Positions 7,756 through 16,426 of a stretch of 64,000 nucleotides of DNA are shown here, one piece after another. A model generated the notes under the pieces. The model worked only from the letters and a program-made list of their open reading frames with translations, was not told the origin of the DNA and ran no database searches. A program made the position numbers and the translations under genes. Each line of letters opens with the position of its first letter. The stretch's first letter is position 1. Location of the stretch: NCBI GenBank assembly GCA_947625465.1, contig CANQOK010000001.1:62001-126000 (forward strand), in the 5' to 3' direction. Origin of the DNA: an uncultured Lachnospiraceae bacterium (GTDB lineage: Bacteria > Bacillota > Clostridia > Lachnospirales > Lachnospiraceae).

Positions 7756-8118
7756 ATGCATACTTTGGAACATGCGCTGGTCATGCCGGTCGTACTCTCT
7801 GCGGTTCTTTCAGTCTGCAGTCTGGCGCTTTTTCTGCATGACCGTGCCTGCGTGGAAATATTGCGGGGAAGCTGGATTGAACAGGAGGAACTGAAGGAAG
7901 CCGATATGAAAGAGGCGCTGCAGGAACAGTTTCTTACGCGGCGGAAAGTACAGGTACAATTTGCGGACGACAGTCAACAGAAAGTAAATGTCAGTTCGGA
8001 AGACATGGAGCAGACCGTGTCTGTGGAGCGAGTTCCGGCAATCGAAAAACTGCAGCAATATCAGGTAATTTTTGACAGTGTGGAAGAAAAACTGAAGGAA
8101 GGAAATGGATGGAAATAG
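7756..8118 (+). CDS. Small Tad-locus pseudopilin-like membrane protein
   Basis: A 120-residue protein with one hydrophobic segment at residues 7-28 and a polar, Glu/Gln-rich C-terminal part. ATG at 7756 is 8 bases after AAGGAGG and is chosen; GTG at 7753 is also possible. The protein begins M-H-T-L-E followed by A-L-V-M-P-V-V-L, so it looks like an already mature type IV pseudopilin (Glu at +5) without a leader. It lies between the TadE-like and FHA genes and overlaps the latter by 10 bases. I infer a minor pseudopilin or pilus assembly factor; no closer family was recognised. Confidence 0.6.
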   Translation: MHTLEHALVMPVVLSAVLSVCSLALFLHDRACVEILRGSWIEQEELKEADMKEALQEQFLTRRKVQVQFADDSQQKVNVSSEDMEQTVSVERVPAIEKLQQYQVIFDSVEEKLKEGNGWK

Positions 8119-9185
8119 CGTACCGACGGGAAGGGAACAGCATATATGCCGTATTGCCGGCAAAAAGAGCGGAAGAAAAAGATCCGTATGCGATTCAGAT
8201 GCTGCTCCGGAATCAGATACCGTTTGTAATTCCGCTTTCCGTCAGATATATCGATAACGATCCGTACTTATTATATCAGATCTCGAACCGACAATCATTG
8301 ACTGAATTTTGCAGGGTTCAGAAGCTGACCGTGGATTGTTTGAAAAGATTCATAAGAAATCTGTGGAGCCTGACAGAAAAAATGCAGGACTTTTTTCTCA
8401 GTACAGAGACGATCCTGCTGATCCCGGAGCTGATCTTTATCACCAGAGACCGGGAAAAATTTGAGTTTTGTATCGATCCGTATGAATCAAAACCGTTTTT
8501 GAAGCAATTACAGGAATTGCTTCAGAATATGTTAAACTGGATTGATTATAATGATAAACAGGCGGTTACGTTTCTCTATGAAATACAGATCATGGCGGAT
8601 CAGGGGCTTCCGACAAAGAAAGAACTGGAAGATCTGGGAAAAAAGATCTTCACGCCAAAAGCAGAGGCCTTTCAGCCGGAACAGGCGGTTCCCAAGCTGA
8701 GGGAGCAGGAGCTCTATCAGCGGAAAAGCTGGCGGATCCGGATAAAAGAATGGCTTCAGACAAAAAATAAGAAAAAACAGATTTCCATACCGGAACCGCC
8801 AAAACCGGAGCCTGTTTTACGGCAGGCCGAACAGGAACCGGAAGAAACCGTATTGCTGAACACAGAGATGCGAAACGGCAGCGCGATTGAGCTTTGGGAT
8901 GCGGAGCAGAAGCTGCCTGTGGTCGTTCTCCCTTCAAGCGGCGGCCTGTTTGGAAAACAGACCGGCAGCGTGACAGCGGTAATTCCGGTGCCGACTGTGA
9001 GCCGGATCCACGGAAAATTGTATCAGGAAAAAGGAGTTTATTATGTGGAAGATCTGAATTCCATGAATGGAACCCGCCTGAACGGGGCGATGCTTGTTCC
9101 CTATAGCCGGGCAGAAGTGCATAGCGGCGATGTCTTACAGATCGGAGGCAGGCAATTTCGGATTACGCTGCCTATTGACAAATAG
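8109..9185 (+). CDS. DUF6382-like / FHA-domain protein of the Tad operon
   Basis: A 358-residue soluble protein. The N-terminal 200 residues resemble the DUF6382 domain that accompanies Tad genes in Clostridia. A basic Pro/Gln-rich linker follows, then a C-terminal FHA domain with S-R-I-H-G (near residue 298) and N-S-M-N-G-T-R-L-N-G, the loops that bind phosphothreonine. This suggests control of pilus assembly by a Ser/Thr kinase, but no kinase gene is in the window. It starts inside the preceding gene and is the last gene of the Tad operon; a 56-base gap precedes metG. Confidence 0.82.
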   Translation: MEIAYRREGNSIYAVLPAKRAEEKDPYAIQMLLRNQIPFVIPLSVRYIDNDPYLLYQISNRQSLTEFCRVQKLTVDCLKRFIRNLWSLTEKMQDFFLSTETILLIPELIFITRDREKFEFCIDPYESKPFLKQLQELLQNMLNWIDYNDKQAVTFLYEIQIMADQGLPTKKELEDLGKKIFTPKAEAFQPEQAVPKLREQELYQRKSWRIRIKEWLQTKNKKKQISIPEPPKPEPVLRQAEQEPEETVLLNTEMRNGSAIELWDAEQKLPVVVLPSSGGLFGKQTGSVTAVIPVPTVSRIHGKLYQEKGVYYVEDLNSMNGTRLNGAMLVPYSRAEVHSGDVLQIGGRQFRITLPIDK

Positions 9186-9241
9186 GCCGAAAAAGGATAA
9201 ATTGATACTATATGGATTGACGGAAGAAGGAGAACAGAACG

Positions 9242-11179
9242 ATGTGTAAGAAAACCTATTATTTGACTACGGCGATCGCGTATACATCAGGCAAGCCGCA
9301 TATCGGAAATACGTATGAGATCGTGCTGGCGGACAGTATCGCGCGGTTTAAGCGAGCCCAGGGTTATGATGTCAGATTTCAGACCGGTACAGATGAGCAC
9401 GGTCAGAAGGTGGAATTAAAGGCAGAAGAAAAGGGAGTTTCCTGCAAGGAGTTTGTAGATGATGTAGCCGGTCAGATCAAGACCATCTGGGATCTGATGA
9501 ATACGTCTTATGATAAATTTATCCGGACTACGGACGAGGACCATGAACGGCAGATACAGAAGATTTTTAAGAAGTTATACGAACAGGGCGATATTTATAA
9601 AGGATATTATGAAGGCATGTACTGTACGCCCTGCGAGTCGTTCTTTACGGCCAGCCAGCTGGTGGACGGAAAATGCCCGGACTGCGGACAGGAAGTGCAT
9701 CCTGCCAAAGAAGAGGCCTATTTCTTCCGTATGAGTAAGTATGCGGACCGATTGATCGAATATATCAATACACATCCGGATTTTATTCAGCCGGAGTCCA
9801 GAAAGAATGAAATGATGAATAATTTCCTGCTTCCGGGCCTTCAGGATCTGTGTGTATCCAGAACTTCTTTTCAGTGGGGGATCCCGGTTGACTTTGATCC
9901 GGGGCATGTCGTATATGTATGGATCGACGCGCTGTCGAACTATATTACCGGCCTGGGATACGACGCGGACGGGAATCATGGAGAATTATATGAAAAGTAT
10001 TGGCCTGCGGATCTGCACCTGATCGGAAAGGATATCTTACGGTTCCATACCATTTACTGGCCGATCATGCTGATGGCTTTGGATCAGCCTTTGCCGAAGC
10101 AGATTTTCGGACATCCCTGGCTGCTTCAGGGCGACGGTAAGATGAGCAAGTCCAAAGGAAATGTGATCTATGCAGATGACCTGGTAAAGATTTTCGGCGT
10201 AGATGCGGTGCGGTATTTTGTGCTGCATGAAATGCCGTTTGAGAACGACGGCGTGATCAGCTGGGAATTGATGACGGAGCGTGTGAATTCCGATCTGGCC
10301 AATACAATGGGAAATCTGTTGAACCGGACCGTATCCATGTCTAATAAATATTTTGACGGCACTGTCACGGATATGGGCGTGTCAGAACCGGTAGACGAGG
10401 AATTGAAGGCGCTTGCGCTGGAAACTCCGAAAAAGGTGATCGGCCAGATGGACAGGCTTCGTGTCGCGGACGCGATCACAGAAATATTTACGCTATTTAA
10501 GCGATGCAATAAGTATATCGATGAAACGATGCCATGGGTACTGGCAAAGGACGAAAACCGGAAGGCGCGGCTGGCAACGGTACTTTATAATCTTGTAGAA
10601 TGTATTGCCATTGGCGCAAGTCTGCTGGAATCCTTTATGCCGGAGACTTCCGCCAGGATTCTGGAACAGATCCGGGTGCCAAAGCGGACCTTAGAAGAAA
10701 TGAAACAGTATGGACTGTATCCGTCCGGAAATAAAGTGACGGAAAAGCCGGAGATCCTGTTTGCCAGACTGGATGTCAAAGAAGTTTTGGAAGCAGTTGA
10801 GGCAATGAAGAAAACGGAAGCGGAGGTAAGTTATCCGCAGATCGAACCGAAAGCGGAGATTACGATAGATGATTTTGATAAAATTCAGATCCGGGTGGGA
10901 GAAGTGCTGCAGTGTGAGCCGGTAAAAAAAGCGAAGAAACTGCTGGTATCTCAGATCCGGATCGGAGATGAGGTCCGCCAGATCGTTTCCGGAATTGCCA
11001 ACTCTTATAAACCGGAAGAAATGGTGGGGAAAAAGGTAGCAGTGATCACCAATCTGAAACCGGTGAAACTATGCGGTATTTTATCGGAAGGAATGATCCT
11101 GGCTGCCGGTGATGAAGAAGGAAATCTGTCTGTACTGACTGTGGATCGGGATATCATTGCCGGTTCGGAAATCTGTTAA
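9242..11179 (+). CDS. metG: Methionyl-tRNA synthetase
   Basis: A 645-residue class I aminoacyl-tRNA synthetase that charges tRNA-Met. It has the HIGH-type motif P-H-I-G-N at residues 19-23, a zinc knuckle with C-T-P-C and C-P-D-C pairs near 127-147, and K-M-S-K-S near 300. After the anticodon-binding helical domain, a C-terminal EMAP/Trbp111-type tRNA-binding domain (about 540-645, I-R-V-G-E-V and V-S-G-I-A) is present, as in Bacillus MetG. The ATG has GGAG upstream. It is followed by tatD and rsmA, the common firmicute order metG-tatD-rsmA. Confidence 0.97.
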   Translation: MCKKTYYLTTAIAYTSGKPHIGNTYEIVLADSIARFKRAQGYDVRFQTGTDEHGQKVELKAEEKGVSCKEFVDDVAGQIKTIWDLMNTSYDKFIRTTDEDHERQIQKIFKKLYEQGDIYKGYYEGMYCTPCESFFTASQLVDGKCPDCGQEVHPAKEEAYFFRMSKYADRLIEYINTHPDFIQPESRKNEMMNNFLLPGLQDLCVSRTSFQWGIPVDFDPGHVVYVWIDALSNYITGLGYDADGNHGELYEKYWPADLHLIGKDILRFHTIYWPIMLMALDQPLPKQIFGHPWLLQGDGKMSKSKGNVIYADDLVKIFGVDAVRYFVLHEMPFENDGVISWELMTERVNSDLANTMGNLLNRTVSMSNKYFDGTVTDMGVSEPVDEELKALALETPKKVIGQMDRLRVADAITEIFTLFKRCNKYIDETMPWVLAKDENRKARLATVLYNLVECIAIGASLLESFMPETSARILEQIRVPKRTLEEMKQYGLYPSGNKVTEKPEILFARLDVKEVLEAVEAMKKTEAEVSYPQIEPKAEITIDDFDKIQIRVGEVLQCEPVKKAKKLLVSQIRIGDEVRQIVSGIANSYKPEEMVGKKVAVITNLKPVKLCGILSEGMILAAGDEEGNLSVLTVDRDIIAGSEIC

Positions 11180-11202
11180 GTTACAAAGGAAGGAGCAAAA
11201 CT

Positions 11203-11982
11203 ATGATTTTTGACAGCCATGCGCATTATGATGATGAAGCGTTTGATGAGGACAGAGAAACCCTGTTGGATGCGATGGAATCCCGGGGAATCGGTTATAT
11301 TATCAATGTAGGCGCCTCTATGGATGGCTGCCGGGAGACATTGGGTTTAATTAAGCGTTTTCCTTTTGTATACGGGGCCTTAGGGTTTCATCCAAACGAA
11401 GTATCCAAGGTGACGGAAGATCAGTTCTTCTGGCTGAAACAGAATATTTTTACGCCGAAGATCGTGGCAGTCGGAGAGATCGGTCTGGATTATTATTGGA
11501 GTGAAAGTGAAGCTGTAAGAACGCTGCAGAAGGAATGGTTTGTGCGGCAGCTGGATCTGGCGCGGGAAAGCGATCTGCCCGTCAGCATTCACTCCAGAGA
11601 AGCGGCCCAGGATACGCTTGCGATCCTGAAAGAGGGAAATGCAGGGGATATCGGCGGCGTGATTCATTGTTTCAGCTATGGCGTCGATATGGCCAGAGAA
11701 TTTCTGAATATGGGGCTGTATCTGGGAATCGGCGGTGTTGTTACCTTTAAAAATTCCAAAAAACTGAAAGAAGTTGTGAAATATATGCCGATGGATCGGA
11801 TGGTGATCGAAACAGACAGTCCGTATCTGTCGCCGGAGCCGTTAAGAGGACAGCGGAACTCTTCGCTGAATCTGACGCATGTTGTAAATGAGATCGCGCA
11901 GATCCGGGAGATCGCGCCGCGGGAAGTGATTCAGATCACCAGGGATAACGCCATGCGCCTGTTTGAGATCAACAGGATGTAA
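11203..11982 (+). CDS. tatD: TatD-family metal-dependent hydrolase
   Basis: A 259-residue TIM-barrel hydrolase. Metal ligands are visible in D-S-H-A-H (residues 4-8), G-E-I-G-L-D-Y, S-I-H-S-R, H-C-F-S and E-T-D-S-P-Y-L. TatD proteins are Mg-dependent 3'-5' DNases and are widespread; the cellular substrate is not certain. Length is normal. It has GGAAGGAGC before the ATG and lies 23 bases after metG, 34 bases before rsmA, so the three are probably one transcript. Confidence 0.93.
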   Translation: MIFDSHAHYDDEAFDEDRETLLDAMESRGIGYIINVGASMDGCRETLGLIKRFPFVYGALGFHPNEVSKVTEDQFFWLKQNIFTPKIVAVGEIGLDYYWSESEAVRTLQKEWFVRQLDLARESDLPVSIHSREAAQDTLAILKEGNAGDIGGVIHCFSYGVDMAREFLNMGLYLGIGGVVTFKNSKKLKEVVKYMPMDRMVIETDSPYLSPEPLRGQRNSSLNLTHVVNEIAQIREIAPREVIQITRDNAMRLFEINRM

Positions 11983-12016
11983 GACTGCAGGAAATAAATA
12001 TCGGAAAGGACCGGAT

Positions 12017-12883
12017 ATGGCGAATTTAGGAATACCTGGCAACACGATTGCCGTATTACAGAAATATCAGTTTGCGTTTCAAAAGAAATACGGACAGAAT
12101 TTTCTGATCGATACCCGCGTGTTGGACAAGATCATTCAATCAGCGCAGATCGGTCCTGCGGATACGGTGTTGGAGATCGGGCCCGGAATCGGGACGCTGA
12201 CTCAATATCTGTGTGAGCATGCCGGAAAAGTAATCGCGGTGGAGATCGATCAGGCATTGATCCCGATTTTGAATGAAACGCTGGCAGATTATAAAAATGT
12301 GAAAATTATCCATGCGGATATTTTGAAGATAGATATTCAAAAACTGGCGGAAACGGAGAATGAGGGCAAGCCTTTTAAGGTGGTTGCGAATCTGCCGTAT
12401 TATATTACAACTCCGATCATTATGGGGCTGTTTGAGAAGCATGTGCCGGTTTCTGCCGTTACCGTTATGGTGCAGAAAGAGGTGGCCGACCGGATGCAGA
12501 CAGGGCCCGGTTCCAAAGAGTATGGAGCCTTGTCACTGGCAGTTCAGTATTATGCGAAGCCGGAGATCATAGGAAATGTGCCGCCGAACTGTTTTATCCC
12601 GCGTCCCAAAGTAGGATCTGCGGTAATCCGCCTTACGAAGCATGAAAAGCCGCCGGTTTCGGCAGAGGATGAAAGGCTGCTGTTTCGGATCATTCGCGCG
12701 GCGTTTAATCAGCGGAGAAAGACGATGCAGAACGCGTTGTCCAATGCGGCGGATCTGCCGTTTTCCAAAGAACAGATTCAGAGTGTCTTAACAGAACTGG
12801 GACTGTCGGTTACGATACGCGGAGAAGCGCTGACGCTGGAGCAGTTTGCGGATTTTACCAATCTGCTTGCGAAAAGGGTCTGA
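12017..12883 (+). CDS. rsmA: 16S rRNA dimethyladenosine transferase
   Basis: A 288-residue KsgA/RsmA methyltransferase that dimethylates two adjacent adenines near the 3' end of 16S rRNA during small subunit assembly. It has SAM-binding motif I E-I-G-P-G-I-G-T-L-T, the acidic V-E-I-D, and the catalytic N-L-P-Y-Y-I-T-T-P. The frame is open upstream into tatD, but ATG at 12017 has GGAAAGGA just before it and gives the usual N-terminus, with F-x-x-K-K-Y-G-Q-N-F-L-I-D. A terminator follows at 12911. Confidence 0.96.
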   Translation: MANLGIPGNTIAVLQKYQFAFQKKYGQNFLIDTRVLDKIIQSAQIGPADTVLEIGPGIGTLTQYLCEHAGKVIAVEIDQALIPILNETLADYKNVKIIHADILKIDIQKLAETENEGKPFKVVANLPYYITTPIIMGLFEKHVPVSAVTVMVQKEVADRMQTGPGSKEYGALSLAVQYYAKPEIIGNVPPNCFIPRPKVGSAVIRLTKHEKPPVSAEDERLLFRIIRAAFNQRRKTMQNALSNAADLPFSKEQIQSVLTELGLSVTIRGEALTLEQFADFTNLLAKRV

Positions 12884-12910
12884 GTCGCAGCATATTTTAT
12901 TGCAAAGCAA

Positions 12911-12959
12911 GCCGGATGCGGATGAAAGAAAAATTACCGTCGTATCCGGCACATTTTTT
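12911..12959 (+). terminator. Rho-independent terminator after rsmA
   Basis: GCCGGATGCG at 12911-12920 pairs with CGTATCCGGC at 12941-12950 (one G-U), followed by ACATTTTTTC. It ends the metG-tatD-rsmA unit. Confidence 0.75.
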
Positions 12960-13003
12960 CTTTTCCCGCATAGAATATCCATAAGGAAAACTGGAGTAAT
13001 TCT

Positions 13004-13750
13004 ATGCAGAAAAAGCAGAGTCGGACAGAAGAAACGATACAGGAACGGTATGCGGGGCATCAGGTTCAGGCGGTCATGTGCCTGATTCTGCTGTCGCTCG
13101 TATATGTGCTGTCCATACAGGTGCCGGTACTGATGGCAGCGGATAACCGTGCCGAAACAGAAGTGGCCAAAGTGGTGGTGATCGATCCGGGACATGGCGG
13201 CAATGATCCGGGAAAAGTGGCGGTAGACAAAACCCCGGAAAAAGATATCAATCTGGCGATCTCCCTGCGCTTAAAAGAAATTCTGGAAGAAAACGGGATC
13301 ACGGTCGTGATGACCAGAACAGAAGATACGGCACTGTATACAGAACAGGATCTGAATAAAAAGACGGCGGACTTAAAAGCAAGGTGTAAACTGATCGCGG
13401 AAAGCCTGCCTGATGTTGTGGTCAGTATCCACCAAAACAGCTATCCATCGGAGTCGGTAAAAGGCGCGCAGGTTTTTTATTATGAAAAATCGGAAGGCGG
13501 AAAAGAACTGGCGGAAAAGATCCAGCAATGCCTGATAGAACAGGTAGATCCGAATAATAAGCGAAAGGCGAAAAACAATCAGAATTATTATATGCTGCTA
13601 CATACGGAATGTCCCGCAGTAATTGTGGAATGCGGGTTTTTAAGCAATTGGGAGGAAACGGCAAAGCTGAAATCGGAAGAATATCAGATTCAGGTGGCAA
13701 ATGCGATTAAGGATGGGATCCTGGCCTATCTTGCAGGGAATAAGGATTGA
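13004..13750 (+). CDS. cwlD: N-acetylmuramoyl-L-alanine amidase, Amidase_3 (CwlD-like)
   Basis: A 248-residue zinc amidase that cuts the bond between muramic acid and the stem peptide. An N-terminal membrane anchor or signal (about residues 25-45) is followed by an Amidase_3 domain: V-I-D-P-G-H-G-G with the first His, E-K-D-I-N-L, S-I-H-Q-N-S with the second His, and V-E-C-G-F-L-S-N with the catalytic Glu. Size and single-domain layout match CwlD, which helps make muramic-delta-lactam in spore cortex; the many spore genes here support that, but a vegetative role is not excluded. The ATG has CTGGAG upstream. It sits alone between a terminator and sua5. Confidence 0.8.
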   Translation: MQKKQSRTEETIQERYAGHQVQAVMCLILLSLVYVLSIQVPVLMAADNRAETEVAKVVVIDPGHGGNDPGKVAVDKTPEKDINLAISLRLKEILEENGITVVMTRTEDTALYTEQDLNKKTADLKARCKLIAESLPDVVVSIHQNSYPSESVKGAQVFYYEKSEGGKELAEKIQQCLIEQVDPNNKRKAKNNQNYYMLLHTECPAVIVECGFLSNWEETAKLKSEEYQIQVANAIKDGILAYLAGNKD

Positions 13751-13810
13751 AAAATACGAAGAAAAATGTTATACTGGGGACAGTCAGACAGTTGGCGTTA
13801 TGGAGGAAAG

Positions 13811-14866
13811 ATGGACACAAGGATCGTCAAAATCAATCAGGATTTTCCCCAACCGGAGATTTTGGAGGAAGCTTCCGTCCTGCTGCGGCAGGGAGAGCTG
13901 GTTGCGTTCCCGACAGAGACGGTATACGGTTTGGGCGGAAATGCGTTGGATGAGACGGCGGCTGCCAGAATTTACGCCGCGAAGGGGCGTCCGTCGGATA
14001 ATCCGCTGATTGTGCATATTGCGGAGGAAGAACAGGTTTATGAATTGGCGGGGCAGATTCCGGCATATGCAGAATCTTTGATGAAGGCATTTTGGCCGGG
14101 CCCGCTTACTCTGATCCTGAAAAAGAAAAGCTGCGTGCCGGATACCACGACAGGGGGGCTGGATACGGTAGCCGTCAGGATGCCGTCACATCCGGTCGCA
14201 CGGGAATTGATCCGGCAGTCAGGCGTTATGATTGCGGCACCCAGCGCCAATGCTTCCGGCAGACCAAGCCCTACACGGGCGGAGCATGTGGCCGAGGATT
14301 TATCCGGCAGGATCGCGATGATCCTGGACGGAGGTGAAGTCGGGATCGGGATCGAATCTACGATCGTAGACGTAACCGGAACGATGCCGGTTATTTTAAG
14401 ACCGGGTTATATTAACCGGGCTATGCTGGAAGCTGTTACAGGTTCGGTAACAGTGGATCCGGCGATCCTGGAGAAACCGCAGGCAGGGCTCAGACCGAAA
14501 GCGCCGGGAATGATGTACCGGCATTACGCGCCGCGCGGAGAACTGACGATCTTTGAGGGAGAACAGAGTTCTGTCGTCGCCCGCATCAATGCGGCAGCAA
14601 AGGAAAAGACAGCCGGGGGATACCGGGTGGGTATTATCGCCACAGAAGAGACAAAAAACGCATACCATTACGGTTGGATCATATCGATAGGGGAACGAAG
14701 CAACGAAAGTACCATAGCGAGAAATCTGTATCATGTACTCAGAAAAATGGACGAAGCCGATATGGAGATTATTTTTTGCGAAGCATTCCATACGGAAGCA
14801 ATGGGGGCCGCGATTATGAATCGTCTCTGTAAGGCGGCAGGGTATCGGATCGAACAGGTTTCCTGA
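13811..14866 (+). CDS. sua5: L-threonylcarbamoyladenylate synthase (Sua5 type)
   Basis: A 351-residue protein that makes threonylcarbamoyl-AMP from Thr, bicarbonate and ATP for the t6A37 modification of ANN-reading tRNAs. The N-terminal YrdC domain has P-T-E-T-V-Y-G-L-G and K-G-R-P-S-D-N-P-L-I-V-H; the C-terminal Sua5 domain (after about 240) makes this the long form. GGAGGAAAG lies directly before ATG 13811, so the upstream open frame is not used. It starts a sua5-ywlE-rpiB cluster with the same order as ywlC-ywlE-ywlF in Bacillus subtilis. Confidence 0.95.
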   Translation: MDTRIVKINQDFPQPEILEEASVLLRQGELVAFPTETVYGLGGNALDETAAARIYAAKGRPSDNPLIVHIAEEEQVYELAGQIPAYAESLMKAFWPGPLTLILKKKSCVPDTTTGGLDTVAVRMPSHPVARELIRQSGVMIAAPSANASGRPSPTRAEHVAEDLSGRIAMILDGGEVGIGIESTIVDVTGTMPVILRPGYINRAMLEAVTGSVTVDPAILEKPQAGLRPKAPGMMYRHYAPRGELTIFEGEQSSVVARINAAAKEKTAGGYRVGIIATEETKNAYHYGWIISIGERSNESTIARNLYHVLRKMDEADMEIIFCEAFHTEAMGAAIMNRLCKAAGYRIEQVS

Positions 14867-14884
14867 CAGAAAGAAGGAAGGCAT

Positions 14885-15334
14885 ATGTTGACCTATCACA
14901 AAGTCATATTTGTCTGCAGGAGCAATACCTGCAGAAGTCCGCTGGCGGCAGAGATCTTTAACCGTCATGCCGATACGGATATAAGGGCAGAGTCAAGAGG
15001 TGTTATTGTATTGTTTCCGGAACCGGCCAATCCGAAAGCGGTAGCCATAGGAAAGAGTAAGGGAATTTCCCTGGAAAATCACAGAACCCGGCAGTTGGAA
15101 GAAAAGGATTTTTCGGAAGATGTGCTGGTTCTGGTTATGTCGGACAAGCTGAAAGAAGGGATTTACGCGGATTATAAAGAGGCAGTCAACATATACACGG
15201 TGAAAGAATTTGTGAATGAGACCGGAGATGTAGGCGATCCTTACGGCGGTGATCTGCAGGCATACGGGGAGTTTTATGAGGAGTTGGAGGATCTGGTTTC
15301 TAAAGTAATCGCCAGACTGAACAGTGAGGCGTAG
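14885..15334 (+). CDS. ywlE: Low-molecular-weight phosphatase, arginine-phosphatase-like (YwlE type)
   Basis: A 149-residue low-molecular-weight phosphatase. The active-site loop is V-C-R-S-N-T-C-R-S-P (C-x5-R from Cys11), and the general acid is in D-P-Y-G-G near residue 120. Thr in the position just before the second Cys matches YwlE of Bacillus, where that Thr gives preference for phosphoarginine over phosphotyrosine. The sua5-ywlE-rpiB neighbourhood also matches. No McsB-type arginine kinase lies in the window, so the substrate assignment is by motif and synteny. Confidence 0.85.
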   Translation: MLTYHKVIFVCRSNTCRSPLAAEIFNRHADTDIRAESRGVIVLFPEPANPKAVAIGKSKGISLENHRTRQLEEKDFSEDVLVLVMSDKLKEGIYADYKEAVNIYTVKEFVNETGDVGDPYGGDLQAYGEFYEELEDLVSKVIARLNSEA

Positions 15335-15403
15335 CCGCGGAACCGGAAGAATGAACGGAAATTAAATTAGATTGTCACACGGGTGTGGCGGAATGGAGGA
15401 GAA

Positions 15404-15832
15404 ATGATAGCAATTGGAAGCGACCATGGCGGGTTTGCGTTAAAACAGGAGATTATGAAGCATTTGGAAGAAAGAGGGATCGCGTATAAGGATTTCGGAT
15501 GTTATGAAGAAGCATCCTGCGATTATCCCGTATATGCGAAAGAAGTGGGAAAGGCAGTCGTGGACGGAGAATGCGAGTTCGGAATCCTGATCTGCGGAAC
15601 CGGAATCGGGATTTCCATTACCGCGAATAAGATTCCGGGCGTTCGGTGCGCGCTGTGTACGGACTGCTTCTGCGCGGAAGCGACAAGACAGCACAACAAC
15701 GCCAATATTCTGGCGCTTGGCGGACGTGTAGTAGGAGCCGGTCTGGCGATCAAAATTGTAGATACATTTCTGGATACCCCGTTTTCCAATGATGAACGGC
15801 ATATCAGAAGGATCAGCCAGATTGAAGGTTAG
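15404..15832 (+). CDS. rpiB: Ribose-5-phosphate isomerase B
   Basis: A 142-residue RpiB/LacAB family sugar isomerase converting ribulose-5-phosphate and ribose-5-phosphate in the pentose phosphate pathway. Visible motifs are G-S-D-H-G-G-F-A-L-K at the N-terminus, C-G-T-G-I-G-I-S-I-T-A-N-K near residue 65, and R-Q-H-N-N-A-N. ATG 15404 has GGAGGA 3-4 bases upstream; the longer frame from 15383 adds seven atypical residues and is rejected. It is third in the sua5-ywlE-rpiB group. Confidence 0.95.
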   Translation: MIAIGSDHGGFALKQEIMKHLEERGIAYKDFGCYEEASCDYPVYAKEVGKAVVDGECEFGILICGTGIGISITANKIPGVRCALCTDCFCAEATRQHNNANILALGGRVVGAGLAIKIVDTFLDTPFSNDERHIRRISQIEG

Positions 15833-15864
15833 GTCTGGGTGTCTGCCGGAAAGAGAGGCGTACC

Positions 15865-16353
15865 ATGGGTGAGAAGAGAACAGATTATATTTCCTGGGAC
15901 GAGTATTTTATGGGAGTAGCGTATTTGGCGGCAATGCGGTCGAAGGATCCCGGCACGCAGGTAGGCGCCTGCATTGTCAGCGCGGCCAATAAGATTTTGT
16001 CTATAGGCTATAACGGGTTTCCGACCGGATGCTCGGATGATGAATTTCCCTGGAACCGGGTTAATGAGAATCCGCTGGAGAATAAATATTTTTATTCTAC
16101 GCACAGCGAATTAAACGCGATCTTAAATTACCGCGGCGGCAGTCTGGAAGGCTGTAAGATGTATGTGACCTTGTTCCCATGTAATGAATGTGCCAAGGCG
16201 ATCATCCAGAGCGGGATCACTTCTGTTGTATATGATTGTGATAAATATGCGGATACGCCGTCGGTACAGGCCTCAAAGCGTATGCTGCAGACCGCAGGCG
16301 TGAAATTGATCCCATATCAGCGGACGGGACGAAGCATTACCATTCAGTTATAA
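15865..16353 (+). CDS. Deoxycytidylate (dCMP) deaminase family protein
   Basis: A 162-residue zinc-dependent deaminase converting dCMP to dUMP, the thymidylate precursor. The zinc and catalytic residues are in T-H-S-E-L-N-A-I (His and Glu) and F-P-C-N-E-C-A-K (two Cys). The N-terminal S-W-D-E-Y-F-M-G-V-A and S-K-D-P-G-T-Q-V-G-A are typical of the family that includes ComEB. The gene is 32 bases after rpiB. A hairpin with a T-run lies 27 bases after the stop. Confidence 0.93.
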   Translation: MGEKRTDYISWDEYFMGVAYLAAMRSKDPGTQVGACIVSAANKILSIGYNGFPTGCSDDEFPWNRVNENPLENKYFYSTHSELNAILNYRGGSLEGCKMYVTLFPCNECAKAIIQSGITSVVYDCDKYADTPSVQASKRMLQTAGVKLIPYQRTGRSITIQL

Positions 16354-16379
16354 GAAAAACAGTTTTTGTTTATAAACCA

Positions 16380-16426
16380 AAAAACCGGTTATCCTTTCAA
16401 TAACAGAAGAAAGGAGATCGGTTTTT
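16380..16426 (+). other. Hairpin covering the ywmB ribosome binding site
   Basis: AAAAACCG (16380-16387) and TCCTTTC (16392-16398) pair with GAAAGGA (16409-16415) and CGGTTTTT (16419-16426), leaving a small internal bulge. The right arm contains the Shine-Dalgarno (GAAAGGAG) and ends on the base before the ATG at 16427. It could act as a terminator for the preceding operon, as a translational block, or both. Confidence 0.55.

Noticed and set aside
9186..9241. T-box leader before metG
   Set aside because: The gap is only 56 bases, too short for a T-box.
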